A stretch of 64,000 bases of DNA from Hyphomicrobium denitrificans 1NES1 (GTDB lineage Bacteria > Pseudomonadota > Alphaproteobacteria > Rhizobiales > Hyphomicrobiaceae). The DNA is taken from the NCBI RefSeq assembly GCF_000230975.2, contig NC_021172.1, positions 372,001 to 436,000 of the forward strand. Reading direction: 5' to 3'. Below are positions 43,724 to 52,420 of the stretch, one piece after another; positions within the stretch are counted from its first letter, which is position 1, and the number at the start of each line of letters is the position of its first letter. The position numbers and the translations under genes are program-made. Below the pieces are notes generated by a model that made no database searches, had not been told where the DNA came from, and was given only the letters and a program-made list of their open reading frames with translations.

Positions 43724-43847
43724 TTGCTGCGACTGTCGTTTTTGAGGGATTCCGTGAGGGAAGCGATGTCCGGGCCGGGGGAATCGGAGATCGTATCCGA
43801 CCGGATCTCATATGTGGTGCGCACCGTAGGTTGCACGAGAGAGCGCG

Positions 43848-44501
43848 TCAACGCGGCTCGGGGAGGCTCGAGACAAATGCCGCAACCGCATCGGCTGCTT
43901 CGGCAAGATTACCTTTTCGCGTAAAGCCTGAACGTCCACGCGGTCCGAAATCGTGGTCGCCATCGCTAATCCAGACGAGCTTGATGCTTTTCGACAGCGA
44001 GAGGGCCTCGACTTCGGTGCGGTTTCCGAATGGGTCGCGTTCGCCCTGGACGATCAGCGCCGGGCATTTGAGCGTTTCGAGATGGGCCGTACGTAACTTT
44101 TCGGGAATGTGCGGCGGATGGAAGGGATATCCGAGGCAGACGAGACCGCCGATTTCTTCATCGGCATAGAGTTCGTCGGCGATTAGGCTCGCAACCCTGC
44201 CGCCGAGGGATTTGCCGCCTATGAGCGGTTTCAACTTCTTCTTCCGGTGCTTCGCCAGGGATCGAACTATGCCACGATATTCCGATGTCAATGTTTCGGC
44301 TTTGGGTGGAGGGCGTTTTCCGCTGCCAGTGCGCCGGGCAGCCATGTAGGCAAATTCAAAGCCCGTCGTCGCGATGTTGCGCGCTGCCAGCAACTCCGTG
44401 ATGCTTGCAAAAAAGGGAGACACGATGCCTGCTCCCGCGCCATGTGCGAGGATGAGACGGTCGCGTGCGTCGGCGGGGCCTGTTTCAACCGAAAATGTCA
44501 G
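43848..44501 (-). CDS. alpha/beta hydrolase (KANL3/Tex30-like) with apparent CTG start
   Basis: The family's conserved start strand LILAHGAGAG, nucleophile elbow GGKSLGGR and catalytic His in SDGDHDFG are all present, and the chain ends SSLPEPR. The frame has no ATG, GTG or TTG between the upstream stop (44529-44531) and HGAGAG. The first such codon, GTG 44423, would remove the conserved motif. CTG 44501 lies 8 bases after AAAGG and gives an N-terminus LTFSVETGPADARDRL fitting the family. Either CTG is the start or the locus has a frame defect. No ligand is known. Confidence 0.75.
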   Translation of the reverse strand: MTFSVETGPADARDRLILAHGAGAGIVSPFFASITELLAARNIATTGFEFAYMAARRTGSGKRPPPKAETLTSEYRGIVRSLAKHRKKKLKPLIGGKSLGGRVASLIADELYADEEIGGLVCLGYPFHPPHIPEKLRTAHLETLKCPALIVQGERDPFGNRTEVEALSLSKSIKLVWISDGDHDFGPRGRSGFTRKGNLAEAADAVAAFVSSLPEPR

Positions 44502-44742
44502 GTCGGGCCCTTTCGTTCTTTCTGCATTTCATATCGATGGAACTCCCAGTATTGAACATTGTTGTCGGTCCAGGGGTTGCTGTCTGGTGGCCACAAGGGG
44601 CTCTGGATTGCGATTTTAGCCATTTATTTTGGCTTTTTGAGCCACGCTCGACGGGCTTTGGGGACGTTTCGGGACCGCGGGTCGGATTTTTGCCCGACTA
44701 TGGAGTATAAGGGCTGATCTTACGTAAAGGCGGGGATTGGGC

Positions 44743-46209
44743 ATGAGGGCCGTAAAGCTGTTCGCGCTGTTTTTCGCGCTAGGCTTGGCTGGGCTTGTTC
44801 CGGTCGGGCTCGGCCTGTCCTCGGTCACACTTAGGTTCGCTGAGCCGTTGCGCGCAGAGCCGCAGACACAGGCTAATGCTGGTCAGCCTGTTCCGACCCA
44901 GCCTCCGCCAGATCCTAAAAGCGCGTCCGCCTCGGGTGGCGACCACCGTCTGCCGGATTTCATACCGGGCAATCACACGCTGACGCTTTCGTCCGAGAAT
45001 TCTCCTGATGGCGATGGTGCTGCGAGCGAGCCCGACGGCGAGCCCAATTCGACATCGAAGGATGGGAAATCTGCGGCGCACGCTTCGACTGCTCGCGCGG
45101 TTACCATTACGACCGAGCCGATCTCCGGCACCGGCGCATCGGAGACATCAAGTCTCAAATCCGATGCCGAAGCCCCGAAGTGGCCGGATTTCGTGGGAGC
45201 GAAAAATCTTTTCGGCGCCGTCAAGAAGCCAGCGCCGCTCGCCGCGCGTGCCATCGGTTACTATGCGCGCGGCTGCCTTTCGGGCGCGGTGGCGCTGCCC
45301 ATCGACGGACCGGCGTGGCAGGAGATGCGGCTGTCGCGCAATCGCAATTGGGGGCATCCGCAGTTGATCTCGCTCATCGAGAGGTTCGCGAAGGATGCTC
45401 AGAAGCTCGACGGCTGGCCGGGTCTCCTCGTCGGCGACATCGCGCAGCCGCGCGGCGGTCCGATGATCACAGGGCATGCGAGCCATCAGGTCGGACTCGA
45501 CGCTGACATATGGCTGACGCCAATGCCGAAGCGGAGGCTGACGCGGAAGGAGCGCGAGGATCTCGAGGCAACGTCGATGCTGGACAAAACCGGCGTTGCC
45601 GTCGATCCGAAGGTATTCACGGACAAGCAGGTTGCCCTCATAAAGCGCGCCGCATCGTATCCGGAAGTCGAACGCATCTTCGTTCATCCGGCGATCAAGA
45701 AGGCATTGTGCAAAGCCGCCGGTACGGATCGGCATTGGCTCGGCAAGGTGCGGCCTTACTACGGGCACTACTACCATTTCCATGTGCGCATCAAATGTCC
45801 GGCGGGCTTTGGCGGCTGCAAAGCCCAGACTCCTCCGACAGGAGATGACGGGTGTGGAAAAGAGGTCGATCAATGGCTGGCGAAGGTGATACCGGCCAAG
45901 CCTTCGCCTCCTGTTGCCAAGCCGCCGAGCATCAGCGTGCGCCCGCCGCGGCCTCCGATCATGCTGGCGGATCTGCCTCCTGAATGTCGCGCATTGCTGG
46001 CAGCTGAGCCAGACCCCGTGCCGGTTCCCAAGGAAGCGTTGATGACCAAAGTCGCCGTCCGTCAGGCTCTGACGAAGGCCGCGGCGGCGCGGGGCGCCTT
46101 CGCAAAGGCGGCTGGCCTTGCAATCGTTCCGGCATCGGCCGCAACGGCTGCGGCGCATCCGGCGCTCCGTTCGCACATTAAAAAGACGACGACCGCCGAG
46201 AAGAAGTGA
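44743..46209 (+). CDS. mepA: penicillin-insensitive murein endopeptidase MepA
   Basis: MepA is a zinc LAS-family peptidase that cuts D,D- and L,D-cross-links of peptidoglycan in the periplasm. The 488-residue protein has a signal peptide or anchor (LFALFFALGLAGL), a long Ser/Asp/Glu-rich linker (40-145), and the metal motifs GHASHQVGLDAD (about 244-255) and HYYHFHVRIKCP (about 340). A Pro/Ala-rich C-terminal tail of about 90 residues ends in Lys. This is much longer than E. coli MepA. ATG 44743 follows GGGGA. The gene is monocistronic. Confidence 0.94.
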   Translation: MRAVKLFALFFALGLAGLVPVGLGLSSVTLRFAEPLRAEPQTQANAGQPVPTQPPPDPKSASASGGDHRLPDFIPGNHTLTLSSENSPDGDGAASEPDGEPNSTSKDGKSAAHASTARAVTITTEPISGTGASETSSLKSDAEAPKWPDFVGAKNLFGAVKKPAPLAARAIGYYARGCLSGAVALPIDGPAWQEMRLSRNRNWGHPQLISLIERFAKDAQKLDGWPGLLVGDIAQPRGGPMITGHASHQVGLDADIWLTPMPKRRLTRKEREDLEATSMLDKTGVAVDPKVFTDKQVALIKRAASYPEVERIFVHPAIKKALCKAAGTDRHWLGKVRPYYGHYYHFHVRIKCPAGFGGCKAQTPPTGDDGCGKEVDQWLAKVIPAKPSPPVAKPPSISVRPPRPPIMLADLPPECRALLAAEPDPVPVPKEALMTKVAVRQALTKAAAARGAFAKAAGLAIVPASAATAAAHPALRSHIKKTTTAEKK

Positions 46210-46248
46210 TCTTCGCGGCGGCGCGTTCGGTGGAGACTTCAATAAGAT

Positions 46249-46899
46249 CTAAGCGTGCGATGGCGCCGGGCACGTAACGCCGGTCCCGGCCAAGCCGCAA
46301 TATCCATGCGGCACCTTCGCCAGATATTGCTGGTGGTAGTCCTCCGCCAGATATACCGGCCCCGCGCCTTTGATCTCGGTCGTAATCGGGCCGTAGCCTT
46401 TGGTCGCGATGGCCTTGGCATATGCCTTTTCGGATGCCTGAGCCGCAGCAAGCTGCTCTGGTGTGGTCGTATAAATTGCCGAACGGTACTGCGTGCCGAC
46501 GTCGTTGCCCTGGCGAAAGCCCTGAGTCGGATCGTGGGCTTCCCAGAACGTTTTCAGCAGGCGCTCGTATGGTAGAACCTTGGGGTCATAAATCACGACG
46601 ACCACCTCGGCGTGACCGCTATGCCCAGAGCAGACCTCTTCGTAAGTCGGATTTTCGGTAAATCCACCGGCATAACCGGCGGCAGTAATCCAGATACCGT
46701 CACCGAGCTGCCAGAACAGCCGCTCCGCGCCCCAGAAACAACCGAGTCCGAAGATCGCAATCTCAAATCCCTCAGGATAGGGGCCATGCAGCGGTCGGGA
46801 GAACAGATAATGTTCTGCGGCCGGAGGCAGGATCGGCGTCGACCGGCCCCGGAGGGCCGTCTCGGGTGTCGGCATTGCGGCGCGCCTTTTGGCGAACAT
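46249..46899 (-). CDS. msrA: peptide methionine sulfoxide reductase MsrA
   Basis: MsrA reduces methionine-S-sulfoxide in proteins and is part of oxidative-damage repair. The 216-residue protein has the active-site GCFWGAER with C54, plus [18 protein letters not shown] and YHQQYLAK. Resolving cysteine candidates lie near the C-terminus (GYCGLAG and TCPAPS). GGAGC precedes the ATG. It is convergent with mepA, 39 bases apart. Confidence 0.97.
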   Translation of the reverse strand: MFAKRRAAMPTPETALRGRSTPILPPAAEHYLFSRPLHGPYPEGFEIAIFGLGCFWGAERLFWQLGDGIWITAAGYAGGFTENPTYEEVCSGHSGHAEVVVVIYDPKVLPYERLLKTFWEAHDPTQGFRQGNDVGTQYRSAIYTTTPEQLAAAQASEKAYAKAIATKGYGPITTEIKGAGPVYLAEDYHQQYLAKVPHGYCGLAGTGVTCPAPSHA

Positions 46900-47024
46900 G
46901 GATTTGCTCCTTTTTCTTTTTTTGAGGCGATGCCCCCAGTATACGTTGCCGAGACCGGGAACGTTGCAGGCGCCGCGACGATTATGCCGCCCGGTTGCGA
47001 CATCGCGGATATCGGCGGCTCTTA

Positions 47025-47522
47025 TCAGTAATCATTGACGAATATGCGGACGCGGCGTCTCGGTCGGCCGAGAAACCCGGCTCCAACGGCGAACGTGAGA
47101 AAAATCAGCCAAGCCGGCAGCGACAGAATTGAAGTAAGGACGGGGTCCCAGACGAACGTGCTGGTCGAATGTTCGATCGTGCGTTCAAGCGCTGCGACGA
47201 ATGACGGCGCAAGCGTCTGCATATGCTGAAGGAGCGAGATGGCGCCTTGGCTTTGGCCGTCGACGACCGGGCGGGAGATGTCGGTCGCAAATGCGATCAG
47301 AGCGAAAAGCGCAAAAAGCGCAGCGAGAAAACGCATCATCATACGCGGCCGTGTATCAGGACTCGCAATGGCGACGATCAAAGCCGTAAAAAATGATGCT
47401 CCCGCAATTCGGAGTAGCCAACGATCCGGCGGTTCGCCCGTCGCGTGCCACATCCAGGCTGCGGCTGCAACGCATGAGAGGGATAGAAAGGCGAGCGCCT
47501 TGAGGAGCCGCGAACTGGTCAT
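47025..47522 (-). CDS. four-helix membrane protein of unknown function
   Basis: A 165-residue protein with hydrophobic segments near residues 5-22, 34-50, 60-80 and 133-155, ending in a basic tail [14 protein letters not shown]. No family is recognised. ATG 47522 is used; it lacks a strong Shine-Dalgarno sequence, and the in-frame extension to 47594 adds non-membrane residues. It lies between msrA and tRNA-Ser. Confidence 0.6.
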   Translation of the reverse strand: MTSSRLLKALAFLSLSCVAAAAWMWHATGEPPDRWLLRIAGASFFTALIVAIASPDTRPRMMMRFLAALFALFALIAFATDISRPVVDGQSQGAISLLQHMQTLAPSFVAALERTIEHSTSTFVWDPVLTSILSLPAWLIFLTFAVGAGFLGRPRRRVRIFVNDY

Positions 47523-47671
47523 GGTGCCGTTTGCTCGTTTACCTGCGCTTTTTTGTGACCGGGCGGGAGCGCGGTCAAGAGACACAGGCCGCAAGGAGCG
47601 ATGTCGAACCCATGCACGTTGCGCTCAGGGCTCTGATGCGTATAGTGCGCGCCGCCTCGCAGTTGCGCCGC

Positions 47672-47761
47672 GGAGAGATGGCCGAGTGGTTGAAGGCGCA
47701 CGCCTGGAACGCGTGTAGGCTCGCAAGGGTCTCGTGGGTTCGAATCCCACTCTCTCCGCCA
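47672..47761 (+). tRNA. tRNA-Ser (GGA)
   Basis: A class II tRNA with a long variable arm. The acceptor stem GGAGAGA/TCTCTCC, anticodon stem CACGC/GCGTG with loop CTGGAAC (anticodon GGA), variable arm and T-arm GTGGGTTCGAATCCCAC are present, with encoded GCCA. It reads UCC/UCU codons. Confidence 0.95.
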
Positions 47762-47957
47762 TCGCCATGCGTGTAGAAATCCATTCCATACCGGCCGGTC
47801 GGCAGCATCGCGCATCCATGGAGTCCGTGGCGATGTAGAGCCTGCTGTGGACAACCGTGTTTCAGGCTCCTCCGGGGACTCCCTCCGCATAGTTTTTTAG
47901 TGTTAGTTCCTATGTGTATTACCAAACGCGCTTGGTCTCATCAGGGTGTTTGCTTTC
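47762..47957. other. tRNA-Ser to NusG-paralogue intergenic region
   Basis: A 196-base stretch with no gene. The right half (TAGTTTTTTAGTGTTAG at about 47890-47906) is more AT-rich and lies 50-70 bases before the NusG-paralogue start, a likely promoter position. No specific operator is claimed. Confidence 0.35.
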
Positions 47958-48485
47958 ATGACAATCGACGTTCTTGCCGACTGGGAATGGAAGAAGTGCT
48001 GGATCGTCGTCAACACTCAGGCAAATCGTGAGTTCATCGCAGCGAGCAATCTCAAAAATCAAGGCTATGACGTCTATGCTCCTGTCATTCGAAAGCAGAC
48101 ACGGCACGCGCGCATTTGCCGTGAAATCCTCGCGCCGCTTTTTCCGGGCTATCTGTTTGTGCGATGGAACGCACCCGATATGCGTTGGCGTCCTATTCTT
48201 TCTACGGTTGGCATCAGGACAATCGTGCGCAACGGCGATGAGCCCGGCCGGCTCGACGGAGAAATCGTCGAGGCGCTGAAGGCCCGAGAAAGAGACGGTG
48301 TCGTCACGCGCGCGGCATCTCCCCGCGAAATAGGACAAACAGTGCGGTTTGCGTGTGGTCCGTTCGACGGGCTCGCCGCAGAAATCATCGAATTGTGTGA
48401 CCGAGATCGCCTTGTTGTGCTGATGACGCTTTTGAATCGCCCTACCAAGGTCACGGTGTTGGAAGATCAGCTTTCGGCCTGCTAG
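47958..48485 (+). CDS. NusG paralogue (specialised transcription antiterminator type)
   Basis: A 175-residue protein with an N-terminal NGN domain (WIVVNTQANREFIAASNLKNQG, FPGYLFVRW, GIRTIVRNGDEPGRL) and a C-terminal KOW motif (FACGPFDGLAAEI). NGN-KOW paralogues such as RfaH and UpxY bind paused RNA polymerase and help it read through polysaccharide operons. It is separate from the housekeeping nusG, which would sit by secE. ATG 47958 is chosen over GTG 47946. Its 3' end overlaps by 35 bases the end of the minus-strand glycosyltransferase gene. Placement beside a polysaccharide cluster fits the family. Confidence 0.88.
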   Translation: MTIDVLADWEWKKCWIVVNTQANREFIAASNLKNQGYDVYAPVIRKQTRHARICREILAPLFPGYLFVRWNAPDMRWRPILSTVGIRTIVRNGDEPGRLDGEIVEALKARERDGVVTRAASPREIGQTVRFACGPFDGLAAEIIELCDRDRLVVLMTLLNRPTKVTVLEDQLSAC

Positions 48486-49845
48486 GAACGACTTCAAGTT
48501 CATGTGTGCGGCGATCATCTTGGATGCCGCGCGGTGTGGCAACGGCAAAAATTTCGCTCTCGCCCGAGTTGATATCCGGCGCTGACCGCTTCGGGTCGTG
48601 GACCCTCGTGGTGTCCGAGATCGTGCGGAGCATCCTCATCCAGGCATCGATTGCCAGGGATTTGGTATAGAGATTTTCGCAAGACCATCGTGCGCATTCG
48701 CCCATTTTCAGTAAACGCCGTGGGTCGCGGGCCAAATCTCTCACAGCATCCGCAAGTGTGGCGGCGTCGCCGTTCGCGATAGAGACCCCGCAAGAGTGCC
48801 GTTTCGTCAGCCGGTCGATTTCTCCGCCGCGTGCTCCGATAAAGAGAACTGGCCGTCCGACGGCGGCAATGCCGTAGAACTTGCTCGGCACGATCAAGCC
48901 CTCAAGCTCCGGCCTCAGGGTCACGATGTGGACGTCGGCCACCGATAGACTTTGGGAAAGAAGATGTCGGGGCTGGTAGGGTCGAAACACGACGGATCTC
49001 AATCCACGATTGGCTACTTCTTCTTTCACGCATTCAAATGCGTGGCCGCCGCCGATGAAGAGCCATCGTACCGACGGACCCTCTAAACGAACGTTGTCTC
49101 GCTCTATCATCTGGATTGCCGCGAGCAGCGTTTCAAATTCGTGCGCCCGCCCGAGGTTTCCGGAATAACCGACGACGAAATGGTCAGCCAAATCCCATTC
49201 GGCTCGCAGCGGATTATCGATCCGCGCAATCGGGCCAAGAGCTTGGCAGTCGGCCCAGTTGGGAAGCACACAAATTTTTGGCGAGGGTACGCCTGCGTTC
49301 AGGAGACGCTCTGCCATCAGCTCGCCGATGGAAACGTTCATGTCTGCGTATCGTAGCGAAAGGTTTCGCAGATTGCGAAGGCAGCGGAAAAGAGCACCGC
49401 TGAGCTTTCCTCCAGCGTAGAGGGCTTCGGCGACTTCCGGAAAAAGATCTTGCAGCCAGTTTACAAGGTGCGCACCGCGGAGCCTTGCAATGGGGGCGGC
49501 GATGATCGACAGCATTGGCGGGTCGGTCATCGCGATAACAATGTCGCCTCGCGCCGCGATGCGAAGCAGGGTCCATACCGTGCTGATATGGAATGTCAGA
49601 TAGTCGATCGCTCTGAGATTCAGACGCGAGCGGCCAAAACGCGTTGTCCAAACGCGCCGAATGTCGACTCCGGCGATCGATTCCTGTGGCGCGAGTTTTT
49701 TGTGGCTGTCGTCGTAGCATAGTCGACTCGTGATTACGGTTACCTGCGCGCCGCCTTCGGCAAGGCCGAATGCAAGGTCGGATAGCATCTGGCTCGTCGC
49801 CGAATGATCGGGATGGAAGAAGCGATTGATAAAGATCGTGCGCAA
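48451..49845 (-). CDS. GT4 glycosyltransferase (WbuB-like), TTG start
   Basis: A 464-residue GT-B enzyme opening TIFINRFFHPDHSATSQMLSDLAFGLAEGG, typical of WbuB/colanic-acid-type transferases. A C-terminal GT4 half (FVVGYSGNLGRAHEFETLL and SKFYGIAAVGRPVLFIG) is followed by an unusual 55-residue tail. The only early start is TTG 49845, with GAAG 5 bases before. It is the last gene of the cluster and its end overlaps the NusG paralogue on the opposite strand. Confidence 0.88.
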   Translation of the reverse strand: MRTIFINRFFHPDHSATSQMLSDLAFGLAEGGAQVTVITSRLCYDDSHKKLAPQESIAGVDIRRVWTTRFGRSRLNLRAIDYLTFHISTVWTLLRIAARGDIVIAMTDPPMLSIIAAPIARLRGAHLVNWLQDLFPEVAEALYAGGKLSGALFRCLRNLRNLSLRYADMNVSIGELMAERLLNAGVPSPKICVLPNWADCQALGPIARIDNPLRAEWDLADHFVVGYSGNLGRAHEFETLLAAIQMIERDNVRLEGPSVRWLFIGGGHAFECVKEEVANRGLRSVVFRPYQPRHLLSQSLSVADVHIVTLRPELEGLIVPSKFYGIAAVGRPVLFIGARGGEIDRLTKRHSCGVSIANGDAATLADAVRDLARDPRRLLKMGECARWSCENLYTKSLAIDAWMRMLRTISDTTRVHDPKRSAPDINSGESEIFAVATPRGIQDDRRTHELEVVPSRPKADLPTP

Positions 49846-49896
49846 AGCTGCTTCGCGTTATCGGATTTTCAAAGGTTGCTGCGCAGGGTGCTTCGC

Positions 49897-50691
49897 TTAT
49901 GGCGCAGGAAAGAGAGCCGAACTGCGCCCGGCGATCCGATAGGCGATCAGGCCGATCCATTCCTTGACGGCGAGATCGGCGCGCTGCAGTCCGGCCGCCA
50001 CGCTTCCGGGAGGCCGAAGCAGGTCTCCGGCATCGTGCGTGCGGAAGTCGACCGTAAACGGGATGACGTTGAATCCCACTTGCCGGAATGCGCCGACAGC
50101 GCGAGGCATGTGATACGCTGATGTTACGAGCAGCCAGCGATCCTGTTGCACCAGATTGAGCATTCGACGGGTCAAGACTGCATTCTCATAAGTATCCCGA
50201 GAGGCATTCTCGATTATGACGCGCTCCGGGGAGATGCCGGCATCCACGAAATACTGGCGGATGGCCGTGCCTGCTTCTGCGCCGCCGAACAGGTCTCCAA
50301 CTCCGCCGGTGAATACGATCTTCGTCATGGGACGCAGGAGCGCGATGCGAACAGTTTCCGTCAGCCGCTCCGCCGCCTCGTTGACTGCGAGGCCGCCACG
50401 TCCGGATGTGACCCAACCGTCCTCGAAGCCGCCAAGGACAATAACGCCCGTCATGGCACCTTCTGGAAGTGCGGGTTGATATTTCTCGAACCGCTGCTCT
50501 AGCGGAAGAATGAGTGCGTTTCCGAGCGGCAGGAAACCGGCGAGCATGATCCAGCCGAAACCTCCGGCGATTGAGCATCGTGCGGCCGATGGGCGAAATC
50601 GGTAAAGGATGAAGCCTGCCGCAAGGAGAAAGACAGCGAGGTTCGACGGCTGAGCGAGAAAGAAGAGGATCTTCGAGGCGATGTGGAACAT
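49897..50691 (-). CDS. YdcF/ElyC (DUF218) family membrane protein
   Basis: A 264-residue protein with two N-terminal membrane helices (about 10-30 and 40-58) and a DUF218 domain: GVIVLGGFEDG, IIENASRDTYENA and VTSAYHMPRAVGAFR. ElyC-type members act in cell-envelope or undecaprenyl-linked polysaccharide metabolism. It is on the same strand as the glycosyltransferases, 51 bases before the WbuB-like gene. Confidence 0.9.
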   Translation of the reverse strand: MFHIASKILFFLAQPSNLAVFLLAAGFILYRFRPSAARCSIAGGFGWIMLAGFLPLGNALILPLEQRFEKYQPALPEGAMTGVIVLGGFEDGWVTSGRGGLAVNEAAERLTETVRIALLRPMTKIVFTGGVGDLFGGAEAGTAIRQYFVDAGISPERVIIENASRDTYENAVLTRRMLNLVQQDRWLLVTSAYHMPRAVGAFRQVGFNVIPFTVDFRTHDAGDLLRPPGSVAAGLQRADLAVKEWIGLIAYRIAGRSSALFPAP

Positions 50692-50709
50692 GCGGTGATT
50701 TCGAGACCA

Positions 50710-51843
50710 TCAGCACGGTGCATTGCCGCGCTCGTTGCCGGATCGGCGCGCGAGAAAGCGCCGTATCGTAGCTGTTTGCGATTCAAAACAGAGATAGAAC
50801 AGCAACGATCCGCCGAATACCAGACTTCCTCGCATGAAGAAAGCGGCAAACGATGCGAGCGACAACTCCGTCGCCCTTGGCAGCCAAAGATCGAGAGTAC
50901 AGTTGAGAGGATAGTGAACGAGGTAGAGTGAATATGACATCCGGCTGAGGCCCAGAACAGACGCGCGAATAGGTTTCAAAGCGTCGCCTGCCTTTTGCGT
51001 GCATAGAAGAGGCAGTGTGAGGCAGACGCCGACCGAAACCAGCGTTTCGGATGCCCACATCGGAACAAGCGCAATGTTCGCAAATGACCGGCTTGCTGCC
51101 GAAGCTTCGTAGGTAGCGCATCCGGTCAGAAAGCAGACGAGTCCCGCCATGGCGAGCGAGTTCTTGTTGTGCCAAGGGAGGGCGAAGGTAGTGGCCGCTC
51201 CGAGACACCAGAACAGCAGATACCCCGCTCTTGAACACGAAAGGATTGCAAAAGCGCCGAGCAAGGCGACCAGTGCGGCCGCATCAATCCTCCGGTTGGA
51301 CAGCATATAAGCGGCGGCACCTGCGAACACGTAAAACCAGACTTCGTAGGCGAGCGACCAAAGCGGAGCATTGATGGGCAGCGTAACGCCGAAGATGTTG
51401 TTCAGTCCGACGATGTTCAATCCGACCCGCAACCAATCGGGTTTGACGTTAAATGCAAAAGAGCCGACGGCGACCGTCAGGATGCATGCCGGAATGAGAG
51501 GAACGAAGATTCGCGTCCCGCGATCGATCGCGTATGTTCGAAGATCGAATTGCTGATGGAGCGCGCGCCTGATCGCCGGTCCGCCAACGAGAAATCCGCT
51601 TAATATGAAGAATACCAAAACGGCTTCATGGCCTATACGGGTCAACGCGAAGACTGTCGCAACGGGCAGTGTCTGCTGCGATGCAGGCAAGGCGCCAAAC
51701 TCGACGAACGCGGCGGCACGGACATGACAAAAGAACACGGTCAAGGCAGCCGCACCGCGCAGAAGGTCGAGTGCGAGATATTTCTGCTGTGGAGTGGCGG
51801 GTTCGGCGACGTGCTCGAAGCGGAGTGGCGCAGCAAGGTTCAC
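50710..51843 (-). CDS. acyltransferase family 3 (OafA/YrhL type)
   Basis: An integral-membrane O-acyltransferase, likely acetylating the polysaccharide. The 377 residues have the signature DLLRGAAALTVFFCHV near the N-terminus and about ten helices, ending at SQTATIRRFLARR. Start is GTG 51843, which overlaps the WcaF-like stop codon by four bases (GTGA). A GTG at 51921 is also in frame but would overlap by 82 bases. Its target residue is unknown. Confidence 0.9.
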   Translation of the reverse strand: MNLAAPLRFEHVAEPATPQQKYLALDLLRGAAALTVFFCHVRAAAFVEFGALPASQQTLPVATVFALTRIGHEAVLVFFILSGFLVGGPAIRRALHQQFDLRTYAIDRGTRIFVPLIPACILTVAVGSFAFNVKPDWLRVGLNIVGLNNIFGVTLPINAPLWSLAYEVWFYVFAGAAAYMLSNRRIDAAALVALLGAFAILSCSRAGYLLFWCLGAATTFALPWHNKNSLAMAGLVCFLTGCATYEASAASRSFANIALVPMWASETLVSVGVCLTLPLLCTQKAGDALKPIRASVLGLSRMSYSLYLVHYPLNCTLDLWLPRATELSLASFAAFFMRGSLVFGGSLLFYLCFESQTATIRRFLARRSGNERGNAPC

Positions 51844-52406
51844 GCGCGATCCATTGTGACTGCCATCTGCGGTGACCGTGACTTGATCTTTATGGCCGGG
51901 ATGCCCGAGTAAATCGACCACGGCATAAGGTTGCGCGTCGCGACGCTACCGAGAGCGAGAATGCTGCCTTCGCCGGTGGCGACTCCCGGGCCGATAATGC
52001 TCCGCGCGGCAATCCAGGTGCAGTCGCCGATGTCAATGGGCCGGACGATCAAGTCAAAGCCGGGCTTCGTCCAGTCGTGGCTTCCGGTGCAGAGATAAGC
52101 GCCTTGAGATAAGCAGCAATGCGAGCCGATTTTGACGTCGACTAGATTGTCGATCCAGACGCCTTCGCCGATCCAGCTGTGATCGCCAACGGTCAGCCTC
52201 CATGGAAATTTCACGCGGACGCGCGGCTTGATGTCGACGCCCTGTCCGATGCTCGCGCCAAACAAGCGCAATAGCCATCGGCGGTGGGCCGCTCCGGGTA
52301 GCGACGAACTGACAAGAAGGCATTGGGCAACGAGCCATAATGCTTCAATCCATCGTGGACGGCCGCGCTTGAATGATTTCCTGTCGTAGATGTCGAGGCG
52401 CATCAT
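51840..52406 (-). CDS. WcaF-like left-handed beta-helix acetyltransferase
   Basis: A 188-residue hexapeptide-repeat O-acetyltransferase of the WcaF/colanic-acid type (ARSIIGPGVATGEGSILALGSVATRNLMPWSIYSG). Conserved AYLCTGSHDW and KPRVRVKFPWRLTVGDHSWIGEG place the substrate and acetyl-CoA pocket. ATG 52406 is preferred; 52403 is the next Met. The 3' end is coupled to the acyltransferase and the 5' end follows a GT gene by 14 bases. Confidence 0.9.
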   Translation of the reverse strand: MMRLDIYDRKSFKRGRPRWIEALWLVAQCLLVSSSLPGAAHRRWLLRLFGASIGQGVDIKPRVRVKFPWRLTVGDHSWIGEGVWIDNLVDVKIGSHCCLSQGAYLCTGSHDWTKPGFDLIVRPIDIGDCTWIAARSIIGPGVATGEGSILALGSVATRNLMPWSIYSGIPAIKIKSRSPQMAVTMDRA

Positions 52407-52420
52407 GCGAAGCGATGCGC

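Noticed and set aside
47958..48485. Housekeeping NusG
   Set aside because: Low resemblance to canonical NusG, no secE or rplKAJL neighbours, and a position beside a polysaccharide cluster. A specialised paralogue fits better.
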